Origin: Occallatibacter riparius | GTDB taxonomy: Bacteria > Acidobacteriota > Terriglobia > Terriglobales > Acidobacteriaceae | Reading direction: 5' to 3' | DNA: 64,000 bases | NCBI RefSeq assembly: GCF_025264625.1 | Contig: NZ_CP093313.1 | Location: 5,518,001-5,582,000, forward strand | Shown: positions 9,337-18,359 of the stretch, piece after piece | Numbering within the stretch: the first letter of the stretch is position 1 | Layout: each line of letters begins with the position of its first letter | Position numbers and translations under genes: made by a program | The notes under the pieces: model-generated | Seen by the model: only the letters and a program-made list of their open reading frames with translations | The model's database searches: none | What the model was told of the DNA's origin: nothing

Positions 9337-9598
9337 GTTTGGTTGTCATGGGTGAATGCCGAAATCCTAACAGAGTTTGTTCCGAGCGAGTCACCCCCAA
9401 TCCGGAAGTCTACCCCCCGAAACTAAGCACCAACCCAACACACGAGCCGGGCCATTGCTCTCCGGGTGCACGGGCCACATCACAGCATTCACTGCGCATT
9501 CTGTGCTAGCGTTCTCACCGGAGAAAGCTTGACATGCCCGATCTGCGCGACCACCTGCAGTCCTGTAAAATCGTAGGGATTCTCAAGCCGAGGCAAGC

Positions 9599-10684
9599 AT
9601 GAAAACCGGCATTATCGGCCTGCCGCAGGTAGGCAAAACGTCGCTGTTCAAGATTCTCACCAAGGCCAAACTCGAAGACCGCGGTTACTCCAATCCGCGC
9701 GAAGCCCACATCGGCGTAGCCCGCGTGCCCGACGAGCGGCTCGACAAGCTCTCCGCCCTCTACTCGCCGAAGAAGACCACCTACGCCAACGTCGAGTACG
9801 TGGACGTCGCCGCCATTGGCCAGGAGGCGCTGAAAGAAACCGCGTTCCTCACCAGCCTTCGCAATGTCGACGCGCTCATCCACGTCCTCCGCGCTTTTGA
9901 AGATGACTCGATCCCTCACGTCGGCCCCATCGATCCTCTTCGCGACATCAAGAGCGTTGAATTCGATCTCATGGTCAGCGATCTCACCCAAGTCGAGAAG
10001 CGCCTCGAACGCGTCGAAAAAGATCTCAAGAAGAAGCGCACCGACGAGCTCGAACGCGAACACGCCCTTCTCCTTCGCTCCAAGGAGTCACTCGAGCAGG
10101 AGAAGCCTCTCCGCGAGCTCGACATGACGCCGGAAGAGAAGAAACTGATCAAGGGCTTCATGTTCCTCTCGCAGAAGCCCATCCTCTACGCGCTCAACAT
10201 CGGCGAAAGCATGGAGCTCGGCGCCGATCTTGACGCTGCCGTCGCCCGATTCAAGCTCGATGAAGTCGCGCATCGGCCCAACGCCGGAGCGACCGCCATC
10301 TGCGGCAAGGTTGAGGCTGAACTGGCCGAGATGGACGACGCCGAAGCCGCCGACTTCCTCTCCAGCTACGGCCTGCATGAGAGCGGCCTCGTCCGCCTCA
10401 TCCGCAAGAGCTACGAGTTGCTCGGCCTCATCAGCTTCTTCACGGCGGGCGAAGACGAGTGCCGCGCGTGGACCGTCCCTGTAGGTTCAAAAGCACCGCA
10501 GGCCGCAGGCGCCATTCATTCCGATCTCGAACACCACTTCATTCGCGCCGAAACCATCCGCTGGGACCAGCTTCTTGAAGCCGGTTCTGAAGCCAATGCC
10601 CGCGCACGCGGAACACTCCGCCTCGAAGGCAAGGAATACATCGTCCACGACGGCGACGTCATGCACATCCGGCACAGCGGATAA
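9599..10684 (+). CDS. ychF: YchF-type translation-associated GTPase/ATPase
   Basis: A 361-aa Obg-like P-loop protein. It has GLPQVGKTSLF as P-loop (residues 7-17), a switch region, DALIHVLRAFEDDSIPHV typical of YchF, a coiled-coil insert rich in charged residues (about 130-175: VEKRLERVEKDLKKKR), ALNIGE at the base-recognition position and a C-terminal TGS domain (RAWTVPVGSKAPQAAGAIHS to GDVMHIRHSG). YchF binds ribosomes and prefers ATP in known members. The P-loop has Q where most YchF proteins have N. A ZIP transporter gene follows after 10 bases. Confidence 0.93.
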   Translation: MKTGIIGLPQVGKTSLFKILTKAKLEDRGYSNPREAHIGVARVPDERLDKLSALYSPKKTTYANVEYVDVAAIGQEALKETAFLTSLRNVDALIHVLRAFEDDSIPHVGPIDPLRDIKSVEFDLMVSDLTQVEKRLERVEKDLKKKRTDELEREHALLLRSKESLEQEKPLRELDMTPEEKKLIKGFMFLSQKPILYALNIGESMELGADLDAAVARFKLDEVAHRPNAGATAICGKVEAELAEMDDAEAADFLSSYGLHESGLVRLIRKSYELLGLISFFTAGEDECRAWTVPVGSKAPQAAGAIHSDLEHHFIRAETIRWDQLLEAGSEANARARGTLRLEGKEYIVHDGDVMHIRHSG

Positions 10685-10694
10685 TCAATAAAGA

Positions 10695-11420
10695 ATGCTG
10701 AGACTCTCCATACTCCTCGGCCTGCTGGCCGCGCTCGCCGACATCGCCGGAGGCCTCGTCCTCGTGCGCGCCCAAGGAATCGAAAAGTATCTCCGCTACT
10801 TCGTGGCCCTCGGCGCGGGCTTCCTCATGGCCACCGCCATGCTTGAAATGGCGCCCGAAAGCCTGAAGCTCAGCCCGAAGTTCGGCCCGATCCTCATCAT
10901 GGCCGGATACTGCGCCGTCCACTTCCTCGAACACACCATCAACGCGCACTTCCACTACGGCGAAGAGACGCACCACCACGAGTTCGTATCACATCGCACG
11001 GGATACGCAGTGCTCACCGGCCTCAGCGTGCACGCTCTCTTCGATGGCGTCGCCATCGGCTCCGGCTTCGTTGTCTCGAACACACTCGGATGGCTCATCT
11101 TCCTTGCCATCTTCCTGCACAAGGCGCCCGAAGGATTCACCATTGCATCCGTGATGCTGGCCGCGGGCCGCTCCCGCCGCGAAGCATTCTACTCAGCGGT
11201 TGCCCTGGCTATCGCCACGCTTGCAGGCGTGCTCGTCATCGAACTCGCCCCGCACTGGCTTCCCTACGGGCTGCCCATCTCCGCAGGCGTCGCCTTCTAC
11301 GTCGGAGCCAGCGACCTCGTCCCCGAAGTCAACCGAGAACCCGGCATCCGCATGGCCCTCGTCTTCTTCCTCGGCGTCGCCGGCTTCCTCCTCCTCCGCA
11401 TGCTCCTCCCTGCCCTCTAA
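10695..11420 (+). CDS. ZIP-family divalent metal transporter
   Basis: A 241-aa protein with about eight helices. TM4 has HALFDGVAIGSGF and TM5 HKAPEGFTIASVML, the paired metal-binding motifs of ZIP carriers. A His-rich loop (HFHYGEETHHHEF, about residues 90-102) precedes TM4. The expected role is uptake or redistribution of Zn2+, Fe2+ or Mn2+ across the inner membrane; the metal cannot be told from sequence. It probably shares a transcript with ychF. Confidence 0.92.
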   Translation: MLRLSILLGLLAALADIAGGLVLVRAQGIEKYLRYFVALGAGFLMATAMLEMAPESLKLSPKFGPILIMAGYCAVHFLEHTINAHFHYGEETHHHEFVSHRTGYAVLTGLSVHALFDGVAIGSGFVVSNTLGWLIFLAIFLHKAPEGFTIASVMLAAGRSRREAFYSAVALAIATLAGVLVIELAPHWLPYGLPISAGVAFYVGASDLVPEVNREPGIRMALVFFLGVAGFLLLRMLLPAL

Positions 11421-11485
11421 GGCTTCGGGTTCTGAGCTGAAGGCGACAAATGCGTTTTTCGAACTCCCCGTTGACCAGAACTCTG

Positions 11486-11524
11486 TCATTCTGAGCGCAG
11501 CGAAGAACCCGCTGTTGCGTTCGT
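11486..11524 (+). repeat. GTCATTC-type dispersed repeat
   Basis: GTCATTCTGAGCGCAGCGAA runs into GAACCCGCTGTTGCG shortly after the ZIP gene. It is the first of several related elements. Confidence 0.55.
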
Positions 11525-11537
11525 TGTTGCACTGCCT

Positions 11538-11564
11538 TTCTATTCCCTACCTTTGTTCCCTACT
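11538..11564 (+). repeat. TTCCCTA-type pyrimidine tract
   Basis: TTTCTATTCCCTACC followed by TTGTTCCCTAC, directly at the truncated end of the GH3 relic. Confidence 0.5.
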
Positions 11565-11850
11565 CGCAAAATACAGCGCTGGAATCCGCAGCCGCGTATT
11601 CGCAGGATTCTATCCACCGACCCCGCGTGGCACCGTGTACGTGGACACCCCATCAGGTGTAGTTACCGCGCGCCCATCACCATGTTCAGCTTCTCGGCCT
11701 GGCTCATTTGCTTCAGCATGGCGTCCGCCCGGTCATCCGGATCGCCGGAAGGCGGTGGTGGCGGCGGAGTCACGTGCGAAAAACCTCCGCCGCATCCAGC
11801 AATCGAGCCCACAACACGACCACGAGCCCCGCGAAAGCCAAACGCAAGCG
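11565..11850 (-). pseudogene. relic of a GH3 beta-glucosidase N-terminus
   Basis: Reading the minus strand gives SIAGCGGGFSHVTPPPPPPS, then DDRADAMLKQMSQAEKLNMV and MGAR followed by a stop. Shifting frame continues with VTTPDGVSTYTVPRGVGG, a TAG stop where GH3 enzymes have Trp, then NPANTRLRIPALYFA. The order ADxxLxQM..EKL..V.G, GGW(I/V)P.N.RLGIPAL is the GH3 N-terminal pattern. One frameshift and one nonsense codon are present and no catalytic part remains. The fragment ends at a TTCCCTA tract. Confidence 0.65.
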
Positions 11851-11957
11851 ACAGAAGAGCGAGATCCCCCCTTCCAGACGCACCGTGATAGTTCCGATCC
11901 GGATTAGACAGTGTGTGCTCGCCCTCACCACCCCTCGTGATTCGTCATTCGCCGTTC

Positions 11958-11996
11958 CTTACCCCTCTGTCCCTCGTATCCCTCCTGTCCCTGCCT
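11958..11996 (+). repeat. TTCCCTA-type pyrimidine tract (TGTCCCTCGTA variant)
   Basis: CCCTCTGTCCCTCGTATCCC and further CCTGTCCCTGCC lie just upstream of the NRAMP-like gene. Units are 8-9 bases rather than 7. Confidence 0.45.
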
Positions 11997-12028
11997 CTCG
12001 CGTTTCTCCCATCCGCCCCTCGCCTGTT

Positions 12029-13324
12029 ATGGTCTTTGAGGAAACAGATGAATCCACCTTAGGAACCCGCACCATGCTGAGGCGTTGGCGAACCCGGATA
12101 CTGCTCTTTTTGGCCGTCCTCGGCCCCGGATTCATCACAGCCAATGTCGACAACGATTCGGGCGGAATCCTCACCTACTCCCTAGCCGGCGCCAAGCACG
12201 GCTACTCTCTTCTCTGGATGACCATCCCCGTCACGATCGCATTGATCGTGGTGCAGGAAATGTGCGCCCGCATGGGCGTGGTCAGCGGCAAGGGCCTCAG
12301 CGACATGATCCGCGAGGAATTCGGCCTGCGCCTCACATTCATCCTCATGATCGTGCTGGTTCTGGTGAACTACACAAACGTGGTCACCGAGTTCATCGGG
12401 ATCGCAGGTTCGCTCCACCTCTTTCATGTAACGAAATTTATCTCGGTGCCGCTGTGCGCCTTGGGCGTCTGGTTCCTTGTCGTCAAGGGCAACTACAAAA
12501 CCACTGAGAAGATCTTCCTCGTTGCATCCCTTGTCTACATCGCCTACATCTTCGCTGGCGTGCTCTCGCAACCAAGCTGGCACGATGCGCTGATCGCCAC
12601 CGTGGTCCTCCCCAAAGCCTCCGTGTGGAGCAACCGCGACTACATGTATGACGCCATCGGCGTCGTCGGCACCACCATCGCACCCTGGATGCAGTTCTAC
12701 CTGCAGTCGTCCATCGTCGAAAAGGGGATCCGCGTCAAGGATTACGCCGCCTCGCGGCTCGACGTCATCGTCGGCAGCTTCTTCACGGAAATCGTAGCGT
12801 GGTTCATCATCGTCGCCTGCGCCGCCACGCTCTACGTCCACGGCATGCAGGATCTCGCCGTTCCCGCGGACGCCGCCGAGGCCATGCGGCCCCTCGCCGG
12901 CGACTACGCCTTCATCCTCTTCTCCTTCGGCCTTTTCAACGCGTCCGTCTTCGCCGCATCCATCCTGCCGCTCTCCACCGCCTACACCGTCTGCGAGGGC
13001 CTCGGCTTCGAATCGGGTGTCGACAAGAGCTTTAAGGAAGCTCCCTTCTTCTACTGGCTCTACACGTTGCTCATCGCCTTCGGCGCCATCACGGTGCTCC
13101 TGCTGCCCGACGCCAATCTGGTCAGCTACGCCATCCTCTCTCAGGTTCTCAACGGCGTATTGCTCCCCGTCGTCATCATCCTCATGCTGCTGCTCATCAA
13201 TCGGCACGACCTGATGGGTGAGCACAAGAATTCACGCACATGGAACCTCATTGCATGGGGCACCAGCATTATCGTGATTTTCATGACTTTGATCATGCTT
13301 TGGGGCATGATCCCCGGCCACTGA
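12029..13324 (+). CDS. NRAMP-related divalent metal transporter
   Basis: A 431-aa inner-membrane carrier with about eleven helices. The frame extends upstream, but the low-complexity extension runs over the GH3 relic; ATG 12029 is used and ATG 12074 is possible. TM1 reads GPGFITANVDNDSGGILTYS, so the canonical metal-binding DPGN is replaced by DNDSG. The TM6 MPH motif is replaced by IAPWMQF. These are marks of a divergent NRAMP-related branch, so transport of Mn2+/Fe2+ should not be assumed. It lies near a ZIP gene but is separated by 0.6 kb of relic and repeats. Confidence 0.85.
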   Translation: MVFEETDESTLGTRTMLRRWRTRILLFLAVLGPGFITANVDNDSGGILTYSLAGAKHGYSLLWMTIPVTIALIVVQEMCARMGVVSGKGLSDMIREEFGLRLTFILMIVLVLVNYTNVVTEFIGIAGSLHLFHVTKFISVPLCALGVWFLVVKGNYKTTEKIFLVASLVYIAYIFAGVLSQPSWHDALIATVVLPKASVWSNRDYMYDAIGVVGTTIAPWMQFYLQSSIVEKGIRVKDYAASRLDVIVGSFFTEIVAWFIIVACAATLYVHGMQDLAVPADAAEAMRPLAGDYAFILFSFGLFNASVFAASILPLSTAYTVCEGLGFESGVDKSFKEAPFFYWLYTLLIAFGAITVLLLPDANLVSYAILSQVLNGVLLPVVIILMLLLINRHDLMGEHKNSRTWNLIAWGTSIIVIFMTLIMLWGMIPGH

Positions 13325-13347
13325 ATTACTCTCGGGAGCTGATCAAC

Positions 13348-14346
13348 ATGCGTCCACGCTCCGTCGTCTCACTCCTCTGGATTCTTCCTCTGCTTGCCGC
13401 GTGTTCGTGCCGCGCGCAGCCTGCTCCCCAAAATGAAGCTTTGCGCCTGGTCGCCGACGTCCCTCTTCCCGGCCCCGCCGTGCGCTTCGACTATCAGAGC
13501 CTCGACCCGCAGAACGGCCGCCTCTACATCGCCCACATGAATGCCGACCAGCTCGTCGTCTTCGACGTCGACAAACGGCAGATCATCGCAAACCTAGACG
13601 GCTTCCGGCGCGTCCACGGCGTCATCGCAGTTCCGCAGATCAACCGCGTATTCGCGTCCGCCACGGGCGATCACAAGCTCGCCATCGTCGACGCCACTTC
13701 GCTCAAAACTCTCGCCACTGCTGGGCCCATCAACTACCCCGACGGCCTCGCCTACTCTCCTGAGACCAATCGCGTCTTCGTCTCCGACGAGCACGGAAAC
13801 GCCGACGCTGTCGTGGATGTCGCAACCGGCAAGCTTATTAAGACCATCGCCCTACGCGGACCCGCCGGCAACACCGTCTACGACGCTGGATCTAAGTCCA
13901 TCCTGGTCGGCGTGCACGAAGCCAATGAGGTCGACACCATCGATCCACAGTCCTTGACCATTGTTGCCCGCACCCACCTCCCCGGCATCGGGAATCCCCA
14001 TGGAATCGCGCTCGACACCGCCGACCGCCTCGCGTTCATTGCGGGTGAGGGGAATGCGACGCTCGCCGTCGTCGACCTGAAGACCTCGAAAGTTCTCTCC
14101 ACTCATCCGGTCGGCGAAGACCCTGACGTCATCGCCTTTGATCCCGGCCTCAAGCGCCTCTACGTCTCAGCAGAATCCGGAACCGTCACCGTCTTCCAGC
14201 TAAAAGGCCCTGCGCTAACCCGACTGGCGCAGTTCAAAATGCCGCACGCCCACACCGTCGCCGTCGATCCCCGGACCAACCTCGTCTACTTCCCTCTCGA
14301 AAACATAGGCGGCAAACCGATCCTGCGCATCATGAAAGCGCAATAG
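13348..14346 (+). CDS. exported YVTN/NHL-type beta-propeller protein, probable lipoprotein
   Basis: A 332-aa protein. The N-terminus MRPRSVVSLLWILPLLAACS has a lipobox-like LAAC. The body is a series of about 45-residue propeller blades: NGRLYIAHMNADQLVVFDVD, INRVFASATGDHKLAIVDA, TNRVFVSDEHGNADAVVDVA, ADRLAFIAGEGNATLAVVDL, LKRLYVSAESGTVTVFQL. This is the cytochrome-D1-like/YVTN pattern. Function unknown; such proteins often act as periplasmic scaffolds. It follows the transporter gene by 23 bases and may be cotranscribed. Confidence 0.88.
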   Translation: MRPRSVVSLLWILPLLAACSCRAQPAPQNEALRLVADVPLPGPAVRFDYQSLDPQNGRLYIAHMNADQLVVFDVDKRQIIANLDGFRRVHGVIAVPQINRVFASATGDHKLAIVDATSLKTLATAGPINYPDGLAYSPETNRVFVSDEHGNADAVVDVATGKLIKTIALRGPAGNTVYDAGSKSILVGVHEANEVDTIDPQSLTIVARTHLPGIGNPHGIALDTADRLAFIAGEGNATLAVVDLKTSKVLSTHPVGEDPDVIAFDPGLKRLYVSAESGTVTVFQLKGPALTRLAQFKMPHAHTVAVDPRTNLVYFPLENIGGKPILRIMKAQ

Positions 14347-14511
14347 GCTGGCAGTCAAAATTCCCTGCGACGGGCAAGGCACCATCCCGCCGTGAACGTC
14401 TCTCGCACTGTTCGCCTTGACCAGATCTTGGCTGGGAGCCGGCTCCTCTCAGCGCGTGGTAGAATTCCGGCATCTCAGTCAACCTAATTTAGATCCGGCC
14501 CGGAGTCCGCC

Positions 14512-17505
14512 TTGCGTCGTCTTGTTTATGCTTTTCTCCTGCTCTTGGTGTCTTCCAGCTCCCTTCTGGTTGCCCAATCCACCACGAACCCCGCCAGTCA
14601 GTATTTCTTTAACAAAGCGAGTTTTGTGACCGGGTCTCTGCCCACGGGTGTCGCATTAGCCGACGTCAATGCAGATGGGCGCGCCGACGTGATTGTCGCC
14701 AATCAAGATGACAAAAGCCTCTCCGTCCTTCTGGGACAGACTGATGGCACGTTAGGGCCGAAGAATGATATCGCCCTCGAAGACTATCCCTTCCAGCTCG
14801 TGACCGGCGATTTCAACGCAGACGGAAAGATTGACGTTGCCGTATCGCAAAGGTCGAAGGTTGGCATGCTGCTTGGCAAGGGCGATGGCACCTTTGAGGC
14901 GGAGGCAACGTACGCACTGCCCTATGGAGCCGGTTTTCTTGCCACATCCGACGTCAACAAAGACGGAAAACCCGATCTCGTAGCGGTGGGCACTTGCGGC
15001 AGTTCCTGCGGATTTGTTTCCGTCCTGCTTGGGAAAGGTGATGGAACCTTCGAGGTGCAGCCCAGCTTCTCTCCGGGTGGAGTTCCGTGGGCCTTTACAG
15101 TCTGCGACCTCAACAAGGATGGCATTCCCGATCTCGCTTTCGCTAACTCGTCCAGCGACTCCCCTAACAACTACCCGCCAGGGTTCGTCTCCGTAGTCAT
15201 TGGTCACGGAAACGGTACCTTCGGCAACCCAACTAGCTACCCCTCTGAGACAAATATCGCCGGCATCGCGTCCGGAGATGTCACCGGCGATGGAATTCCC
15301 GACATCATCGTCTCTCATTTCGTTGGAAACGCTCTGGCCCTGCTCAAGGGAAACGGGGACGGCACGTTTCAGCCGGAGTCGGGGCTCTCAAGCGATACGA
15401 CTCTGAGCTCTCAGTTTCTTCAGCTTGTCGATCTCAACCGCGATGGCAAGCTCGATCTCGTAATGTCCAGCGTGTTCAATGGCGGAGCGGCCATCCTGAT
15501 GGGAAATGGCGACGGTACATTCCAATCCCCTCAGGCATACTTCACCGGCTCTCAGCCCTATTCCTTTACCATCGGCGACATCAATGGAGACGGCAATGTC
15601 GATTGGATCATGCCCGATTGGTACGGAAAGTATCTGGCCGTGCTGCTCGGCAACGGAGACGGTAGGTTCAGCCCTCGCACTGATCTGCCCCTCGGCGATC
15701 CACAAACCTACGTCTTCTCCGCCGCGACCGGCGATTTTGACGGGGATGGCAAATCCGACGTCGCCGTGGAGACCCAGGCCGGCGACCTCAGAGTCCTTCC
15801 AGGCAAGGGAAACGGGACCTTCAAGTCTCCCGTCGTCACGCAATTCAATGGGGGATCTACGTTCCATCAACTGATTGCCGGAGACTTCAATAAAGATGGA
15901 CGCCTGGACCTGCTTGCAGACGGAACAACGTTCCTGCCGGGAAACGGCAACGGTGCCTTTGGCACTGCCGTACAGGTCAATTCGGACTTCAATATCAGGA
16001 GCTTCGCTGTCGGAGACTTCAACGGCGACGGCAACCCGGATGTCCTCGACGTCGGAAACGGCTTCTTCGAAACGCAGCCAATCCAGTTGCTGCTCGGCAA
16101 TGGAGACGGTACGTTCCAGGCAGCAAAGCGCTTCTGGGACCTGAAATATGTCCCCGATGAGGTCGCTGTGGGCGACTTCAATAAGGACGGAAAGCTCGAT
16201 ATCGCGCTGTCTGTCAATCCCAATGGCGTAGCGATTATGCTTGGCGATGGAACCGGAGGTTTCGCGGCTCCGGTCATCTATCCGACCGATGACCTGCCAA
16301 ACTCGATCACCGTCGCCGATCTCAACCATGATGGACTCCCGGACCTCATCGCGACCGGACTCAAGGTCGATGTGTTTTTGGGCAAGGGCGACGGTACCTT
16401 CCCCAATCGAGTTGATTACGACCCCAGCTCTTTCCCGAATCAGGTAGGAACAGGCGATTTCAACGGGGACGGTAAACTCGACCTTGCCGTGACCGGATAC
16501 GGCAACGGCCCCGGATACCTCGACATTCTCTTCGGAAAGGGCGATGGCACCTTCCAAAGTCCCGTCACCTTCACGTCCAACGGGTCAGGGGCGGTAGTGG
16601 TGAATGATTTAAACGGCGACGGGATTGATGACGTTCTGGTCGCCGCCGGCACGGGATCGCTGTTCCTGAGTTCTCCAATCGCCACGGTCAGCCCCTCAAT
16701 CCTCGACTTCGGCACCGCCGTCTCAGGCGCCGCAGCACCTGGTAAGTCCATCACGATTACGAACAGTGGAAACGGGCCCCTCACCATCGCTTCCGTTGCG
16801 GCCACGGGCCCGTTCACAGCAGATTCGCAGTGCGGATCGTCTTTAGCTGCGTCTGCTAACTGCACCATCGACGTGACCTTCACTCCGGCATCGCTTGGCG
16901 CGCAATCCGGTTCAGTACTCGTCACTGACAGTGCGCCTGGAGGCGCTCAATCAGTAGCCTTGTCCGGGACCGGCGCCGCAGGCTTAACGATTTCCGCCCA
17001 GACTGGCGGTTCAACTTCCGCCACCGTCGCCAGCGGCTCGACCGCCAGCTACGCTCTGGCTGTGAAGGCAAGCCCTGGATTTGGCGGCACAGTGACCCTC
17101 ACCTGTGGTGGCGCACCCACCTATGCGGCCTGCAACGTCTCGCCTTCCAGCGTGCCCCTCGCTTCCGGAGGCTCGGGCACCTTCTCTGTGTCGATTACCA
17201 CTTCGCAGTCGATCGCGCTCACGGTCAGGCATGATCGCTTCGGCGCAGCAAGTGGGGCAGGACTTCTCTTGAGCGCTCTGCTTCTTCCCCTTTTCCGGCG
17301 GAGATCGCGAGCACTCTCTGCCCTTTTGGGAATAGCTGCTTTAAGCTGCCTCTTTTGTTTGTCAGCCTGCGGCGGTGGCGGTGGGGGCTCCTCTTCTCCT
17401 GGCCCGACCGCCCATAACGTCTCGCCCGGAACCTACAACCTAACGCTCACCGCATCCAGCGGCAGCGTTACAACCACTCAGAGCCTGACCTTGGTAGTTC
17501 GATAG
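14512..17505 (+). CDS. secreted FG-GAP/VCBS repeat protein with Ig-like domains
   Basis: A 997-aa protein starting at TTG, with signal peptide MRRLVYAFLLLLVSSSSLLV. Residues about 35-720 carry some fourteen FG-GAP units of the form D(I/V/F)NxDGxxD...LLGxGDGTF, i.e. calcium-binding seven-bladed propellers. Next is an ASH/HYDIN-like (choice-of-anchor D) domain (VSPSILDFGTAVSGAAAPGK to SVALSGTG), then an Ig-like domain. Two hydrophobic helices (GLLLSALLLPLFRR; LLGIAALSCLFCLSACGGG) sit unusually before a last beta segment ending SVTTTQSLTLVVR. Such proteins occur as adhesion or surface proteins in Acidobacteriota. No partner gene adjoins it. Confidence 0.9.
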   Translation: MRRLVYAFLLLLVSSSSLLVAQSTTNPASQYFFNKASFVTGSLPTGVALADVNADGRADVIVANQDDKSLSVLLGQTDGTLGPKNDIALEDYPFQLVTGDFNADGKIDVAVSQRSKVGMLLGKGDGTFEAEATYALPYGAGFLATSDVNKDGKPDLVAVGTCGSSCGFVSVLLGKGDGTFEVQPSFSPGGVPWAFTVCDLNKDGIPDLAFANSSSDSPNNYPPGFVSVVIGHGNGTFGNPTSYPSETNIAGIASGDVTGDGIPDIIVSHFVGNALALLKGNGDGTFQPESGLSSDTTLSSQFLQLVDLNRDGKLDLVMSSVFNGGAAILMGNGDGTFQSPQAYFTGSQPYSFTIGDINGDGNVDWIMPDWYGKYLAVLLGNGDGRFSPRTDLPLGDPQTYVFSAATGDFDGDGKSDVAVETQAGDLRVLPGKGNGTFKSPVVTQFNGGSTFHQLIAGDFNKDGRLDLLADGTTFLPGNGNGAFGTAVQVNSDFNIRSFAVGDFNGDGNPDVLDVGNGFFETQPIQLLLGNGDGTFQAAKRFWDLKYVPDEVAVGDFNKDGKLDIALSVNPNGVAIMLGDGTGGFAAPVIYPTDDLPNSITVADLNHDGLPDLIATGLKVDVFLGKGDGTFPNRVDYDPSSFPNQVGTGDFNGDGKLDLAVTGYGNGPGYLDILFGKGDGTFQSPVTFTSNGSGAVVVNDLNGDGIDDVLVAAGTGSLFLSSPIATVSPSILDFGTAVSGAAAPGKSITITNSGNGPLTIASVAATGPFTADSQCGSSLAASANCTIDVTFTPASLGAQSGSVLVTDSAPGGAQSVALSGTGAAGLTISAQTGGSTSATVASGSTASYALAVKASPGFGGTVTLTCGGAPTYAACNVSPSSVPLASGGSGTFSVSITTSQSIALTVRHDRFGAASGAGLLLSALLLPLFRRRSRALSALLGIAALSCLFCLSACGGGGGGSSSPGPTAHNVSPGTYNLTLTASSGSVTTTQSLTLVVR

Positions 17506-17619
17506 GCTGTTCGAAAGGCTGAGAGATCGACGCTGCAGCCCTGCGGGTTTCGTATCTCTCAGCCTCGTGTGAGCTATCTCACATACAATTCGGACCGATC
17601 CAGCCAAGATTGACCCATT

Positions 17620-17904
17620 ATGGTTGAGATCCTCTGGAAGTCGAATGCACCCCATCTCCCCGCCAAAGACCACGAATTGGTAGAGCTCCGCCTGGTCGAC
17701 CTCGGCAATTCGGCCGACTCGGCTGCTCCCCGCTTCCTCGTTCGCGAAATTCACGCCGCCTGGTCAGCGTCGCGCCAGCAAATCCAGTGGAACGGCTACG
17801 AGGACGAGCCCTGCCACTCGCGCTCCGAGGCGAACATGCGATTCGCCCGCCGCCGCGCGACCATCGTCAAGGCTGGATTCCCCTTCACGACGGTCCTGAA
17901 CTAG
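17620..17904 (+). CDS. small conserved hypothetical protein
   Basis: A 94-aa soluble protein, MVEILWKSNAPHLPAKDHEL to FPFTTVLN, with a basic C-terminal stretch (RFARRRATIVK). No family recognised. A strong 15-bp hairpin starts nine bases after the stop. Its last 140 bases overlap an antisense reading frame (17764-18219). Confidence 0.6.
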   Translation: MVEILWKSNAPHLPAKDHELVELRLVDLGNSADSAAPRFLVREIHAAWSASRQQIQWNGYEDEPCHSRSEANMRFARRRATIVKAGFPFTTVLN

Positions 17905-18219
17905 GCCCTGATCGGGCGAGAGGCGGCATATGCAGCCGCCTCTCGCCCGTTTGTCTCCCTCGGACTTCTTGTCGCGCCCCAGCTCATTCCCTGTTGGCTG
18001 AGCGCTGCTGGTGTCCACGGCCGTGTCGCCAAAATCCTGCGCGCCATATTCATAATCGCGCCCGCCGTCGTACTCCTGCTTCTCCTTCGGCCTCTTGGCT
18101 CGCTGCTCTTCGTTCGTATCCCAGCCCTGCTCCCGCGCGTACTCGCTGGTCAATCCGCCCGTCCGCGGCGTGAATCCTGACGGCTCCTGCCTCTCACTTC
18201 CCTTCTTCTCTGTAGCCAT
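17764..18219 (-). CDS. small hydrophilic protein, unknown function; C-terminal end doubtful
   Basis: The first 95 or so residues (MATEKKGSERQEPSGFTPRT, then TSEYAREQGWDTNEEQRAKR and YEYGAQDFGDTAVDTSSAQP) look like an intrinsically disordered, charged protein. The frame then reads through the hairpin at 17913-17949 and into the opposite gene, giving a Gly/Arg-rich tail that is probably not conserved. Either the true stop was lost or the tail is real; I cannot decide. Confidence 0.5.
   Translation of the reverse strand: MATEKKGSERQEPSGFTPRTGGLTSEYAREQGWDTNEEQRAKRPKEKQEYDGGRDYEYGAQDFGDTAVDTSSAQPTGNELGRDKKSEGDKRARGGCICRLSPDQGLVQDRREGESSLDDGRAAAGESHVRLGARVAGLVLVAVPLDLLARR
17913..17949. terminator. 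bidirectional terminator hairpin
   Basis: CGGGCGAGAGGCGGC (17913-17927) pairs perfectly over 15 bp with GCCGCCTCTCGCCCG (17935-17949), loop ATATGCA, then GTTTGT-like sequence on the + strand. It ends the small + gene, and lies inside the antisense frame. Confidence 0.7.
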
Positions 18220-18268
18220 CTCCTTCCCTCCAAAGCCGATGAGATGGACCGGCCCCCCACAGAAGATG

Positions 18269-18307
18269 CTTTCTACTCGCTATTCCCTACTGCCTGCTCC
18301 CTGCCCT
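18269..18307 (+). repeat. TTCCCTA-type pyrimidine tract
   Basis: TTTCTACTCGCTATTCCC, then TACTGCCTGCTCCCTGCCC, between the minus gene start (18219) and the + gene at 18360. Confidence 0.5.
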
Positions 18308-18359
18308 TAAGGCAACTCCCTCCCCCTCCCCCGCTTCCTTATCCTCCAAAGGAGCCACC

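Noticed and set aside
12182..13225. Minus-strand frame of 347 codons
   Set aside because: Antisense shadow of the NRAMP-like gene; highly acidic His/Asp-rich translation typical of reversed membrane genes.
15388..16557. Long minus-strand frame (389 codons)
   Set aside because: It is antisense to the FG-GAP gene, whose repeated GAYxxNGAYGG codons create periodic open frames; no ribosome binding site or domain.
14620..16650. Apparent DNA tandem repeats (GGCGAYTTCAAYGGNGAYGG)
   Set aside because: These are codons for FG-GAP calcium-binding loops, not a CRISPR array or satellite.
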